The position numbers and the translations under genes were made by a program. Positions 9,532-18,684 of a stretch of 60,314 bases of DNA are shown one piece after another. The stretch spans positions 1-60,314 of the forward strand of contig CANHGT010000002.1 in NCBI GenBank assembly GCA_947460385.1, read 5' to 3'. Each line of letters opens with the position of its first letter. Positions within the stretch are counted from its first letter, which is position 1. Source of the stretch: Alphaproteobacteria bacterium (GTDB lineage Bacteria; Pseudomonadota; Alphaproteobacteria; WRAU01; Hepatincolaceae). Below the pieces are notes generated by a model. It ran no database searches, had not been told where the DNA came from, and saw nothing but the letters and a program-made list of their open reading frames with translations.

Positions 9532-10605
9532 TTATCCTACAGTTTTAATAATTAAATTGTACATTTCATTTGTTGAGTTTTTATTAATAAAAGTACTCGC
9601 TTGTATTTTTTTATTCTGTAATATCTTTTGATTTAAGATTAAATTTTGCAACGTAGTAGCAATAATAGTCGGATTAAAATCATTTTCTAAAATAATATCA
9701 GAACCCATTTCATTTTTAGCATTTAAAGCATTATAATATTGATGATTCTCGGTCGCCTTAGCAAATGGCACATATATTGCATATTTACCCAGTTCCATAA
9801 TTTCAAATACAGTTGATGCTCCTGACCTACTAATAATAATATCAGACATTTGCATTAAATCGTTAATATTATTAAAAAATGGCTCCACATGGAATTCTAC
9901 TTGGGTTTTTTTCCATACATCTACCGTTTGATTTAATGTTTCTTTACGGCATTGATGGTACACTACAATTTGCTGTTGTAAGGAACATGGAAGCTGTAAA
10001 AAAGCATTAGGAATATTCTCAGAAAAAATATTGGCTCCTAAAGATCCTCCAAACACAGATATTATAAATTTATTACTATCAGTTTGTAGTATTGCTTCTC
10101 TTTTGCTGAAAACATCTCTTACAGGCAAGCCTACAACCACCTTATTTTTATATAATTCAACAAACTTAGTATTAGAAAAAGACAATGCTAAATATTGGGC
10201 AAATTTAGCAAAAAGCCTATTCGCTTTACCCAGAACCGCATTTTGTTCATGTAGAATAAATTTAATTCTTAGTATAATACACACAAGAATAACAGGCAAA
10301 GAAGTGTATCCACCAAAGCTAACTACTAATTTTGGCTTATTAAATAATATAAAAAATAAGCTTTGTAGAAAACCAACTCCTAAAATAAGGATCATTTTTA
10401 TAATAAAAAACACATTTTTGTTATGCAAGCCAATCGCTTGAATTTTTTTCACCTGAACTTTGCTATCCCAAACATAAGAATAGGCAAATGCTCTTTTATC
10501 TAGTAAAACACTTACCTTGTGCCCTTTAGCAATTAATAAGTCCGACAAAGCTTTAGCAGGGAATATATGCCCTCCTGTTCCACCTGTACAAAGTAGTATT
10601 TTCAT
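9532..10605 (-). CDS. murG: UDP-GlcNAc:lipid I N-acetylglucosaminyltransferase MurG
   Basis: A 357-residue GT-B glycosyltransferase that converts lipid I to lipid II on the inner membrane face. It has the N-terminal loop TGGTGGHIFPA (residues 7-17), VVSFGGYTSLPV, FILHEQNAVLGKANR, SVFGGSLGA and the UDP-GlcNAc-binding ISRSGASTVFEIMELGKYAI with the acidic motif. Normal length for the family. Encoded 8 bp after ftsW. Confidence 0.95.
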   Translation of the reverse strand: MKILLCTGGTGGHIFPAKALSDLLIAKGHKVSVLLDKRAFAYSYVWDSKVQVKKIQAIGLHNKNVFFIIKMILILGVGFLQSLFFILFNKPKLVVSFGGYTSLPVILVCIILRIKFILHEQNAVLGKANRLFAKFAQYLALSFSNTKFVELYKNKVVVGLPVRDVFSKREAILQTDSNKFIISVFGGSLGANIFSENIPNAFLQLPCSLQQQIVVYHQCRKETLNQTVDVWKKTQVEFHVEPFFNNINDLMQMSDIIISRSGASTVFEIMELGKYAIYVPFAKATENHQYYNALNAKNEMGSDIILENDFNPTIIATTLQNLILNQKILQNKKIQASTFINKNSTNEMYNLIIKTVG

Positions 10606-10613
10606 AAATTACC

Positions 10614-11738
10614 CTATTCTTTTAATTCAATATTATTAATATCTTTTTTAGTTAAAGATAATAAAAAACCCATTAATAAAGCCATAGATAGCATAGAAGA
10701 ACCTCCGTAGGAAATCAATGGCAAAGTCATACCCTTGGTTGGTATTAAATTAATATTAGATGCTATATGAATAATACTTTGTAACGATATTAATACAATA
10801 GTTGTACCCAGTGCAAGAATCTTAAACATACTTCTTTGTTTTAGTAAAACATTGTATGACCTATATATAAGGACAATATATACTATCATTAAAAAACAAT
10901 TAAAAATTAAGCCAAATTCCTCAGCACCCACAGTAAACACGAAGTCAGTATGAGAATCAGGAAGATACTTTTTTAGTGATCCTTGCCCTGCTCCTTTGCC
11001 AAAAATTTTACCACTCATAATTGCATTCAACGCTTTAGTAACTTGGTACGAGTTTTGCTCAAATAAAAAATGATTAATACGATAATTAGCATGGGGAAAC
11101 AAAAAATATGCAAATAACAAACCAAGCCCCGATAAAAAACATAAAGATAATATCCAAAATAAAGATATACCTGTTAATATAAGCAAGGCACCAAAAATCA
11201 TAGTAATTAAAATTGTCATACCTAAATCGGGTTGCAATAATAAACATAAAGCAAGTATTATATATATTAAAAACAAAAGAAAATATATTCGCAAAACATC
11301 AAAATTTTTTTTATACAAAAAATAATATATATAAGATAAAACAATGGGAAAAGTAACCTTGGCAAATTCAGATGGCTGTAAAGAAAAACCGATATTAATC
11401 CATCTTTTTGCACCTTTAATTTCACCTACAAAAAACACCATAAAAATCATTAAAAGTACAGCCACAGCAAAAGTAATAAAAGCAATTTTAATATTACGTT
11501 CTAAAGAAATAGATGAAATGATTAAAATTAACATTATAGATGCACAAATATATATGATTTGATTTTTAATAAAGTATAAAGGTTCTAAGCCAATTCTTAC
11601 AGCTACAAATGGGGAAGCAGTAGATACTAAAATAATGCTAAAAATTAACAATAACAATATGCAAAGTAAGATTACTTTATCTATATTCCACCACCACTTA
11701 CTTAAGCGATTGTTAGAATTTCTTGCAAATAAAATCAT
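10614..11738 (-). CDS. ftsW: Septal peptidoglycan glycosyltransferase FtsW
   Basis: A 374-residue SEDS-family protein with about ten membrane helices. GAKRWINIGFSLQPSEFAKV is the SEDS signature; PDLGMTILITMIFGALLILTG and PTKGMTLPLISYGGSSML are the other conserved blocks. FtsW polymerises lipid II at the septum with its cognate class B PBP. It is the first gene of the minus-strand dcw run seen here; no mraY or murD precedes it in the window. Confidence 0.94.
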   Translation of the reverse strand: MILFARNSNNRLSKWWWNIDKVILLCILLLLIFSIILVSTASPFVAVRIGLEPLYFIKNQIIYICASIMLILIISSISLERNIKIAFITFAVAVLLMIFMVFFVGEIKGAKRWINIGFSLQPSEFAKVTFPIVLSYIYYFLYKKNFDVLRIYFLLFLIYIILALCLLLQPDLGMTILITMIFGALLILTGISLFWILSLCFLSGLGLLFAYFLFPHANYRINHFLFEQNSYQVTKALNAIMSGKIFGKGAGQGSLKKYLPDSHTDFVFTVGAEEFGLIFNCFLMIVYIVLIYRSYNVLLKQRSMFKILALGTTIVLISLQSIIHIASNINLIPTKGMTLPLISYGGSSMLSMALLMGFLLSLTKKDINNIELKE

Positions 11739-11800
11739 ATAAATCCCTATTATACCGATAAAAATAGATTATAATAGGAAGACTTTAAAATTCTATTAAT

Positions 11801-11840
11801 AAAAAAAATGAGCATACTTGCAAAAGCATACTCATTTTTT
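11801..11840 (-). terminator. Rho-independent terminator
   Basis: An inverted repeat with outer arms AAAATGAG and CTCATTTT is flanked by an A-run on one side and a T-run on the other, so it can work in both directions. On the minus strand it would end the transcript of the small secreted protein gene and separate it from ftsW. Confidence 0.7.
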
Positions 11841-11907
11841 ATCAAACACTAAATATAATAATTAAAGAATGTGCAAATATGTACAATTTTTAATTATTAC
11901 AACGAAA

Positions 11908-12099
11908 TTATTTCGCTGCTTCATCTTTTGCTTTTTGCGATAAAGGTCTAATTTCTGTTTTAGATGTACCTTTAGCCTTACCATCTTTGCTTGATTCTTT
12001 TGATTTTTCATCTTTTTTAGATGTTTTATCACTTGCTGCAAAAGCTGTTGCACTAAAAGCGAATAAACCTAAAAATAATAATACTAATATTTTTTTCAT
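11908..12099 (-). CDS. Small secreted Lys/Ser-rich protein, unknown function
   Basis: A 63-residue protein. The ATG at 12099 is chosen because AAGGAG lies just upstream; an upstream in-frame ATG at 12147 has no such site. The N-terminus MKKILVLLFLGLFAFSATAFA is a classical Sec signal peptide with an AFA cleavage site. The mature part is about 42 residues, almost all charged or small (Lys, Ser, Asp, Glu), and probably disordered. No family recognised. A short exported basic peptide could bind nucleic acid, envelope polymer or host material, but nothing here shows which. Confidence 0.7.
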   Translation of the reverse strand: MKKILVLLFLGLFAFSATAFAASDKTSKKDEKSKESSKDGKAKGTSKTEIRPLSQKAKDEAAK

Positions 12100-12359
12100 A
12101 ATTGAACTCCTTAATTTGATATATAACAACATGTGATTTACACACACAAAACAATTATATCAATTTTAAACAATAAATCAACACAATTATTTCATTGAAC
12201 TACAAAGTTATTATGATATAATTTTGTGGTATTAATATTATTTTCATTGCATTACAAATACCTATAAAATATGCTTATAAGCAACAATATAACTTTTTAA
12301 CTTTACACAAAAAGAATTATAACTAACTAAACTAATAATTATCTATTTATGGTAAAATT

Positions 12360-12812
12360 ATGCTTTATACCGTTGGACATAGTACATTATTACCACATGA
12401 TTTTATTAACATCTTGAAAAATTATAAAATTATTTCATTGCTAGATGTTAGAGGAGTACCCTATTCTAAATATGCTCCGCAATTTAATAAAGAAGTTTTG
12501 CAAGAACTTTGCAGTATGTCTTCTATAACATATTATCATGTACCTATTCTTAGTCATAAAAATATATCCCAATATCATAAACCCAGTGCAAAAATTCTTA
12601 AATATTTACAACGTATAGTTGATATATCTTTAGAGGCAAACGTTGTTCTTATGGGTCCTACTTGGAATTATGATAAGTGTCATCGTAAACAAATTACCGA
12701 CTGGATTCTTGAGTTTAGCAACATCTCCATTAATCATATTAACGTACAAGATAATACCGTTATTACAGAAAATCATGTAATTTCTCAAACTTCTTTTTTT
12801 GATTACTTATAG
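12360..12812 (+). CDS. DUF488 family protein
   Basis: A 150-residue protein beginning MLYTVGHSTLLPHDFINIL, with LLDVRGVPYSKYAPQFNK and a late cysteine in NYDKCHRKQITDWIL. These are the hallmarks of the DUF488 (YeaO/COG3189-like) family, whose biochemical role is not established. It is convergent with the RluC-type gene and their 3' ends overlap by 6 bp. The ribosome binding site is weak. Confidence 0.8.
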   Translation: MLYTVGHSTLLPHDFINILKNYKIISLLDVRGVPYSKYAPQFNKEVLQELCSMSSITYYHVPILSHKNISQYHKPSAKILKYLQRIVDISLEANVVLMGPTWNYDKCHRKQITDWILEFSNISINHINVQDNTVITENHVISQTSFFDYL

Positions 12813-13772
12813 TTGTAAAAAAGTTAATAACTCTTGAAATGATTGCTCTACATGGCAATTTACATCAATAATTTTATTATTAAAAGATGTAAAATTAATA
12901 TGCTTTGCATGTAAATACAGCCTAGAAACTTTCATATTAGCATTTTTTTTATAGCCATATTTAAAATCTCCTAAAATTGGAGCTTGTAAAAAGTTTGCCA
13001 TATGAACCCTAATTTGATGCGTTCTACCTGTTACAGGAGACACCTCAACCAATGATATTCCATTATTTTCATTTAACACTTTATAGTTTGTAATTGCTTG
13101 CTTTCCTGCATTATCAATTACCATTTTTTGGTTAGGACTTTCACCTGTTTTAAGTAGTGGCGCATCTATAGTGCCAACCTTAATTGGCAAAATGCCATCA
13201 ACCAAACATAAATATTGCTTATTCACTTCCTTATTTTTAAACTTTTCAAACATATATCTAGCAGATATCACATTCCTTGCTAATACTAACAATCCTGAGG
13301 TGTCTTTATCTATCCTATGTACTAGAACAGGCACTTCATTGCTTTCAAATTGTAAAAATGGCAAAACATGGGTTAAATTAAATGTAATATTAGAGCCACC
13401 TTGTACTGCTAAATTATAAGGCTTATTAATAACAAGAAAATCATCATCTTTGTACAACAGGTTAGCTTTAATGGACTCAATAGTTTTTTTATAAACTCCC
13501 AAATTCAGATTAATTAAATCTTGCTTAATGTCCTTATTGCTATCTATAGCTTCAATAAGGGTAATTGGAACTTTAATTTGCTGATTCTCTATAAGCCTAT
13601 AGTTAAAATCAACCTTTTTACCATCTACTTTCACTAAAGCTTTACGAATAATTTTCTGGGCAAACCCATTATTCAAATTAGGAAAATGTTTTATCAACCA
13701 TTTATCTAACCTTAATCCAGCATCTACTTTTGAAGCTTGAATAATTACAAAATTTTCATTTACTTTTTGCAT
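12807..13772 (-). CDS. rluC: RluC-type 23S rRNA pseudouridine synthase
   Basis: A 321-residue RluA-family enzyme. An N-terminal S4-like RNA-binding segment (DAGLRLDKWLIKHFP, then KALVKVDGKKVD) precedes the catalytic HRIDKDTSG with D155, and TGRTHQIRVHMA lies near the C-terminus. RluC modifies U955/2504/2580 in E. coli 23S rRNA. A second paralogue at 37539-38525 looks more like RluD, so RluC is the better fit here. It abuts the htrA stop, so the two are probably one transcript. Confidence 0.85.
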   Translation of the reverse strand: MQKVNENFVIIQASKVDAGLRLDKWLIKHFPNLNNGFAQKIIRKALVKVDGKKVDFNYRLIENQQIKVPITLIEAIDSNKDIKQDLINLNLGVYKKTIESIKANLLYKDDDFLVINKPYNLAVQGGSNITFNLTHVLPFLQFESNEVPVLVHRIDKDTSGLLVLARNVISARYMFEKFKNKEVNKQYLCLVDGILPIKVGTIDAPLLKTGESPNQKMVIDNAGKQAITNYKVLNENNGISLVEVSPVTGRTHQIRVHMANFLQAPILGDFKYGYKKNANMKVSRLYLHAKHINFTSFNNKIIDVNCHVEQSFQELLTFLQL

Positions 13773-15110
13773 TTAAGAAACTGTAATATCAATAGTATCT
13801 ATGCCACGTTTTAACAACAACTTAATTGGGGTTTTAGGTTTTATAGAATCCATAATTATTTTTAAATCTTTAACATCAGTTACTGTTTTTAGATTTAACG
13901 AAACAATTAAATCGCCTCGCCTTATACCTAAATTATATAAAAAGCTATTAAGATCTATACGGTAAATCACTACACCATTTTCAAATGATGAACCATTTAT
14001 TTCAAAATTTACTGCATCGGAATTATTTGCTACTGTTACACCTGTAAACAATCCTTTTTCAATGGTTAATTCACTTCTGGGGATAGTTTCAACGGGAACA
14101 GAAGGAGTAATAGTAGTTTCAATTTTTGTATTTTGACGCATTATAACTATATTTTTTGCTGTAGCCTGTTCAAGGGAAGCCACAAGGAAGCTAATCTCTG
14201 CCATTTTATTAACAGGATTATTATCAAAATTAATTATAATATCGCCTATCTTAAGTTTTGCTTTATCTGCTGGCCCTCCTGGAAAAACTTGGGTAAGAAT
14301 AATGCCTTTTGGATACTCTAAACCTTTCTTTTTAGCAATTTCATTTGTTACATTAACAGCCGAGAATCCTAACCAATATTGATTAATTTTTTTACCCGCA
14401 GATGACCGCTTTATAAACAAACTTACTACATCAGATGGAATAGCAAAGCCAATACCTACAAAAGAACCTGTTTTGCTAAAAATAGATGAAGTAATTCCAA
14501 TTAAATTACTATCTGCATCAATTAAAGCTCCACCTGAGGAACCAGGATTAATAGGAGCATCTACCTGTATTAAACTACCCATGCTTACTTTTGCTGATAA
14601 TTTATCATGGGGTAGTGCTGAAATAATTCCTGAGGTTAAAGAAATGCCTACTCCAAAAGGATTGCCAATAGCAAAAATAGTTTCTCCCACCAGAATATCT
14701 TTTGAAGATACAATTTTAATTGGATTAAATTTAACCCCTGTAGCTTCTATCTTTAACAATGCTAAATCTAGATCGGTATTAACTGCTAAAACATTTGCTT
14801 TCATTAATCTGCCATCAGATAATACCACCTTAATAATATTTCTTCCTTGTATAACATGGCTATTTGTAATAAAAGTTCCATCATCTTTAATAATAACGCC
14901 CGACCCTGTAGATACTTGAAATCCTTTTGCCACATCTGTTTTAAAAAAAAGTTCTTTTTCTTTAGCACTTGTGTAATTAGCACTATAAACTGATAAAACA
15001 GATGGAATAATAGATGTTAATTGTTTTGCTACTTGCAAATCTTTTGCTTGCAGATTGTATTGCAAAAACATTATAAATATTAGAAAAATAAATATAGATA
15101 TTTTTTTCAT
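13773..15110 (-). CDS. Periplasmic HtrA/DegP-type serine protease
   Basis: A 445-residue protease-chaperone. A signal peptide (residues 1-22) leads into a trypsin-like domain with the triad H85 (FITNSHVIQG), D115 (DLDLALLK) and S192 (NPGSSGGALID). Two PDZ regions follow, at about 250-340 (GIILTQVFPGGPADKAKL) and 355-445 (GVVIYRIDLNSFLYNLGI). HtrA proteins clear misfolded periplasmic and outer-membrane proteins, relevant here given the many beta-barrels encoded nearby. It is slightly shorter than E. coli DegP. DegP versus DegQ cannot be decided. Confidence 0.92.
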   Translation of the reverse strand: MKKISIFIFLIFIMFLQYNLQAKDLQVAKQLTSIIPSVLSVYSANYTSAKEKELFFKTDVAKGFQVSTGSGVIIKDDGTFITNSHVIQGRNIIKVVLSDGRLMKANVLAVNTDLDLALLKIEATGVKFNPIKIVSSKDILVGETIFAIGNPFGVGISLTSGIISALPHDKLSAKVSMGSLIQVDAPINPGSSGGALIDADSNLIGITSSIFSKTGSFVGIGFAIPSDVVSLFIKRSSAGKKINQYWLGFSAVNVTNEIAKKKGLEYPKGIILTQVFPGGPADKAKLKIGDIIINFDNNPVNKMAEISFLVASLEQATAKNIVIMRQNTKIETTITPSVPVETIPRSELTIEKGLFTGVTVANNSDAVNFEINGSSFENGVVIYRIDLNSFLYNLGIRRGDLIVSLNLKTVTDVKDLKIIMDSIKPKTPIKLLLKRGIDTIDITVS

Positions 15111-15133
15111 AAAGAATACCTTTTTAATTAAGA

Positions 15134-15529
15134 TTAGTTAGAAATATTATATAAGGCGTAATACAAAAAATACTGTAGAGACATAAATATTAAAAATAAA
15201 TTTAATAAACCTACCATAGTAGTTTGTAAAAAAATTTTACGGTGTAAAATATAGACTAGGGGAGAAAAATATACAAAGTTTACCACAATCAACATTAAAC
15301 CTATCAATATATTATCTTGCAAAATAAATAATTCATGGAAAAAATAGATGAATAGTGCTAGAGGAAAGTGATAGAATAAAATAACGTAATTCATTTTTAA
15401 ATAATCAAAATCTTTATTATAATAGAATATCTTTACTATTAAAAAAAATAAAGGAATGAATATAAATGTGCAAAAACAAAACACATTAAAAAAAATAAAT
15501 AACAATTCATAAAAAGGTAAGAATTGCAA
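15134..15529 (-). CDS. Small integral membrane protein, unknown function
   Basis: A 131-residue, very hydrophobic protein with about four predicted membrane helices. The frame opens with TTG at 15529, preceded by a GGGG run; the next ATG is at codon 46 and would remove the first helix. It lies just upstream of htrA on the same strand. No family recognised. Confidence 0.55.
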   Translation of the reverse strand: MQFLPFYELLFIFFNVFCFCTFIFIPLFFLIVKIFYYNKDFDYLKMNYVILFYHFPLALFIYFFHELFILQDNILIGLMLIVVNFVYFSPLVYILHRKIFLQTTMVGLLNLFLIFMSLQYFLYYALYNISN

Positions 15530-15731
15530 AAATAAACCCCATTTTGAAATTTTAATACACTAGAAAATAATATAGTAGTATTATAAATAAAATGCAAGAG
15601 TAATTAAAAGTTAGTGAATTAATATATAGCTAAATATTTTACTGCATACACTTATAAGACTTCTTACAAGGTTGCTAAACATAAATTAAGCTTAGAAAAA
15701 CATGTTGGTAAAATATAAATAATTATCTATT

Positions 15732-16844
15732 TTACAATAATTCTATAGGGTCAACATATACCTCATTTATTGATTCAGCTAATGTTTTATTAACAACTTT
15801 TCCTTGCATAATGTTTAAGCCTTGTCTTAAGTAGATATTATTGATGCAAGCTTTTCTGTATCCATGATTTGCTAACTGTAATATATATGGTAAGGTAGCA
15901 TTATTTAAAGCAAAAGATGATGTACTAGAAACTGCCCCCGGCATATTAGCCACACAATAATGAATAATACCATCTACTTCATATACGGGATTATCGTAAG
16001 TTGTAGGGCGAGATGTTTCAAAACAACCACCTTGATCAATTGCTACATCTATAATAACAGTTTTTTTCTGCAATAATTTTAACATATCTTTTGTAATAAG
16101 TTTAGGAGCTTTACCACCGGGTATTAAAACTGCCCCTATTATCATATCTGCATCTTTGATACTGTGAATAATGTTGTATTGTGATGAATATAGAGTAGTT
16201 ATTCTGTTACCATAAAGTTTATCTAGTTCTCTTAATTTATCTATGTTGGTATCTAATATTACAACTTGAGAACCTACACCCACAGCGGTAATTAACGCAT
16301 TTATACCAACAACTCCTGCACCAATAATTACAACTTTTGCCTGTTTGCAACCCGGAACTCCATTTAATAATATTCCTTTACCACCACTGCTTTTTAATAG
16401 ATACTGCCCACCTGCTAAAATTGCTAATCTTCCTGCCACTTCACTCATTGGTGCAAGCAATGGCAATCCATTGTTAGGAGACGTTACTGTTTCATAAGCA
16501 ATTGCAACACTGTTTGATTCTTTTAACAATTTATGCTGTATAGGAAAAGCTGCTAAATGTAAGTATGTAAAAATAACTTTATCTTCATTTAACAACAAAC
16601 ATTCCTGTTCTGTTGGTTCTTTAACTTTAATTATTAAAGATGAAACTGCAATTAATTCTTCTGTAGAATTAACGATTGTTGCACCAACCTTAGAATAATC
16701 TTCATCTTCAAAATTTATTCCATGCCCTAAACCGCTTTGTATGTATACCTCGTGTCCTTGATTCTTTAGATCAACAACAGAAGAGGGAGTTAATGATGCT
16801 CTATATTCATTATTTTTACTTTCTTTTAATGCACCAACTTTCAT
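15732..16844 (-). CDS. ald: Alanine dehydrogenase
   Basis: A 370-residue NAD-dependent enzyme that interconverts L-alanine and pyruvate plus ammonia. The ATG at 16844 is chosen because GGGAG lies 10-12 nt upstream and the protein then begins MKVGALKESKNNEYRASLTP, the typical Ald start. Other motifs are IKVKEPTEQE, TYLHLAA, the NAD-binding VVIIGAGVVGINA, DVAIDQGGCFETSRPTTYDN and NMPGAVSSTSSFALNNATLP. An in-frame extension to 16934 would add 30 residues foreign to the family. Together with the AGCS symporter at 57.6 kb it suggests alanine is a carbon source. Confidence 0.96.
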   Translation of the reverse strand: MKVGALKESKNNEYRASLTPSSVVDLKNQGHEVYIQSGLGHGINFEDEDYSKVGATIVNSTEELIAVSSLIIKVKEPTEQECLLLNEDKVIFTYLHLAAFPIQHKLLKESNSVAIAYETVTSPNNGLPLLAPMSEVAGRLAILAGGQYLLKSSGGKGILLNGVPGCKQAKVVIIGAGVVGINALITAVGVGSQVVILDTNIDKLRELDKLYGNRITTLYSSQYNIIHSIKDADMIIGAVLIPGGKAPKLITKDMLKLLQKKTVIIDVAIDQGGCFETSRPTTYDNPVYEVDGIIHYCVANMPGAVSSTSSFALNNATLPYILQLANHGYRKACINNIYLRQGLNIMQGKVVNKTLAESINEVYVDPIELL

Positions 16845-16987
16845 TTCTAAAATCTCCCTATAATTAAATATTGCCTTATTTTTACCCCTAATTAAAACAA
16901 AGAATAACAAAATATAAATTGCTTTACAACACAATTGTAAATAAAAAACATTTTGTAGTCAAGAAAAATTTCAACATCAATACTTGT

Positions 16988-17016
16988 TTGACAAAAAATA
17001 TTAAATGCAATATAAT
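16988..17016 (+). promoter_or_regulatory. Sigma70-type promoter, exact consensus
   Basis: TTGACA at 16988-16993, a 17-nt spacer and TATAAT at 17011-17016. This perfect housekeeping promoter drives the outer-membrane gene that starts at 17052. Confidence 0.85.
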
Positions 17017-17051
17017 GATTTCAACAATAATTTAACTAAAATTTTTTCTAA

Positions 17052-18638
17052 ATGAAATATTACACCTTCTATTTTTTAATATCTCTGTTAGGTTGTAATA
17101 TTAATTTTATTATGGCTAAAGAAACAACCTCATCATACGATAGTTTTTCTACAGATGATATAAAACAAAACAATATATCGTATCAGCAAGACAAAAATAG
17201 TTTTAATAATTCTTCGTTTTTTTCTTATATTAAACAAAACTTTACTTTTGAAGCAGGGCTACTACCAAGTTTTGCCGATGGTGGCAACACAATTACGGGG
17301 GCTTCGTTTGTATCTTTTGCCGACAGTTGGTCTTGGTTTTCTTTAAATGCTAAGCTTGGATATTTTTATTCTAAATATGAAATTAACTTTGTTTCAGAAT
17401 GTAAGTATTACGATTCTGAAACTGTGTGTCCTGCTTACTATGAAAATTTGCCCGATTTACAAATTGCTACAGAATATAAGAAATTAGAGTTAAATGAACT
17501 TTACTTTAAAATTAATCCATCTAAATACTTTGAATTTTCATTAGGTAGGCAACACTTAAATTGGGGACAGGTTGATGGGCTATCGGTTATTGGTTTGTTA
17601 ATTTTACCACTTAACGATAACCTAATTACTTTGTCTCCCTCTAGAAATGATTTCCTATATCCTCAAGATTTAGCTACATTTTCTGTGTTCCCTTCTGATA
17701 ATAATGAAATTAAATTTTATTACTTTTTAGACCATCGTCTCTCCCCACTTTTTATGAATTTTTATGGTAAAGAAATTTTTAATGAAAACAACAAAATACC
17801 AAATAGCTGGGCTGTACGTAATACATATTATGGGCAAGACACTGTTTTTGCTATAACTTACTTTAATGGGGTTAGCTATTTAGGTGGTGTAGATAGAAAT
17901 GTTAATGTGTTTAAAAACAATAATGGTAGTTTTAATATTTCAAACAATATTGTTGAATCAGGTGATAATGGTCCACCTAAAAGTGTAACCGATGCTACTT
18001 CTTATGCTAAAAGCAAAGCTATAGCACTAGAAATGTCTTATAATATTAATTCTAAATATACCATACAGGCAGAATTTGTTGTTGATGAAACCGAGCATAA
18101 TTTCTTTATTGATACTGACTTATATTTAGATAATTATTTAGGAACTTTAAACCAAGAGCAAACAGATTATTTAAACTTTCTTGCAGAACATGGTTCTATG
18201 TATTACAGTAATACTTTTTTAAGCAATATTACTTTACAATATAAAGGAACTAAGTGGGATTTTAGCATTAGTGCATTAAGCTTTTATACTACGGCATCTT
18301 TACTTCGTGGCAATATTAAAGCTACAAATAATATGTTGGAAGATAGCAAAATCACTACGGTTCCTTTATTAAATGCTTTTTATTCATTAGATGCTAATAA
18401 AAACATGCAAATTGGTGGTTTTGTTGGTAATCAGGGTGGTTTGTTTGGAGTAGGAACGTTGTTTAATCATGAATATAATGACAATATGTCATACGGAGTG
18501 TCATTAGGATATTATACTAATTTTAGCGACCTACTTAATATTGCTAGAGTTTATGTAGATATACCACCTGGCTACTCTCCTGATATTTCAGCTGATAGCT
18601 TAATGAAATTAAGCTTGTATGCAAAACTAAAATTATAA
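17052..18638 (+). CDS. Outer-membrane beta-barrel protein, unknown function
   Basis: A 528-residue protein. The hydrophobic N-terminus (about residues 1-22) is a signal peptide; it contains LLGC, which could be read as a lipobox, but the rest looks like a barrel. Alternating aromatic beta strands run to the C-terminal SLMKLSLYAKLKL. The segment FEFSLGRQHLNWGQVDGLSV and the aromatic strand pattern recall porin-like DUF1302/alginate-export proteins; that likeness is weak. It is strongly promoted and ends at a good terminator, so it is a monocistronic, probably abundant surface protein. Confidence 0.75.
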   Translation: MKYYTFYFLISLLGCNINFIMAKETTSSYDSFSTDDIKQNNISYQQDKNSFNNSSFFSYIKQNFTFEAGLLPSFADGGNTITGASFVSFADSWSWFSLNAKLGYFYSKYEINFVSECKYYDSETVCPAYYENLPDLQIATEYKKLELNELYFKINPSKYFEFSLGRQHLNWGQVDGLSVIGLLILPLNDNLITLSPSRNDFLYPQDLATFSVFPSDNNEIKFYYFLDHRLSPLFMNFYGKEIFNENNKIPNSWAVRNTYYGQDTVFAITYFNGVSYLGGVDRNVNVFKNNNGSFNISNNIVESGDNGPPKSVTDATSYAKSKAIALEMSYNINSKYTIQAEFVVDETEHNFFIDTDLYLDNYLGTLNQEQTDYLNFLAEHGSMYYSNTFLSNITLQYKGTKWDFSISALSFYTTASLLRGNIKATNNMLEDSKITTVPLLNAFYSLDANKNMQIGGFVGNQGGLFGVGTLFNHEYNDNMSYGVSLGYYTNFSDLLNIARVYVDIPPGYSPDISADSLMKLSLYAKLKL

Positions 18639-18642
18639 AAAT

Positions 18643-18672
18643 AAAGCCCTATTTATTTAGGGCTTTTTTTAT
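18643..18672. terminator. Bidirectional rho-independent terminator
   Basis: Nine-bp stem AAAGCCCTA/TAGGGCTTT with a 6-nt loop and a T-run on the plus side, and an A/T-rich run on the other. It lies between the convergent outer-membrane gene (ends 18638) and the phage tail gene (ends 18685) and can serve both. Confidence 0.85.
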
Positions 18673-18684
18673 TAGATATCCACT

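Noticed and set aside
15600-15720. Short open frame or repeat between the membrane protein and ald
   Set aside because: Only about 28 codons, no start and no ribosome binding site; not distinguishable from chance.
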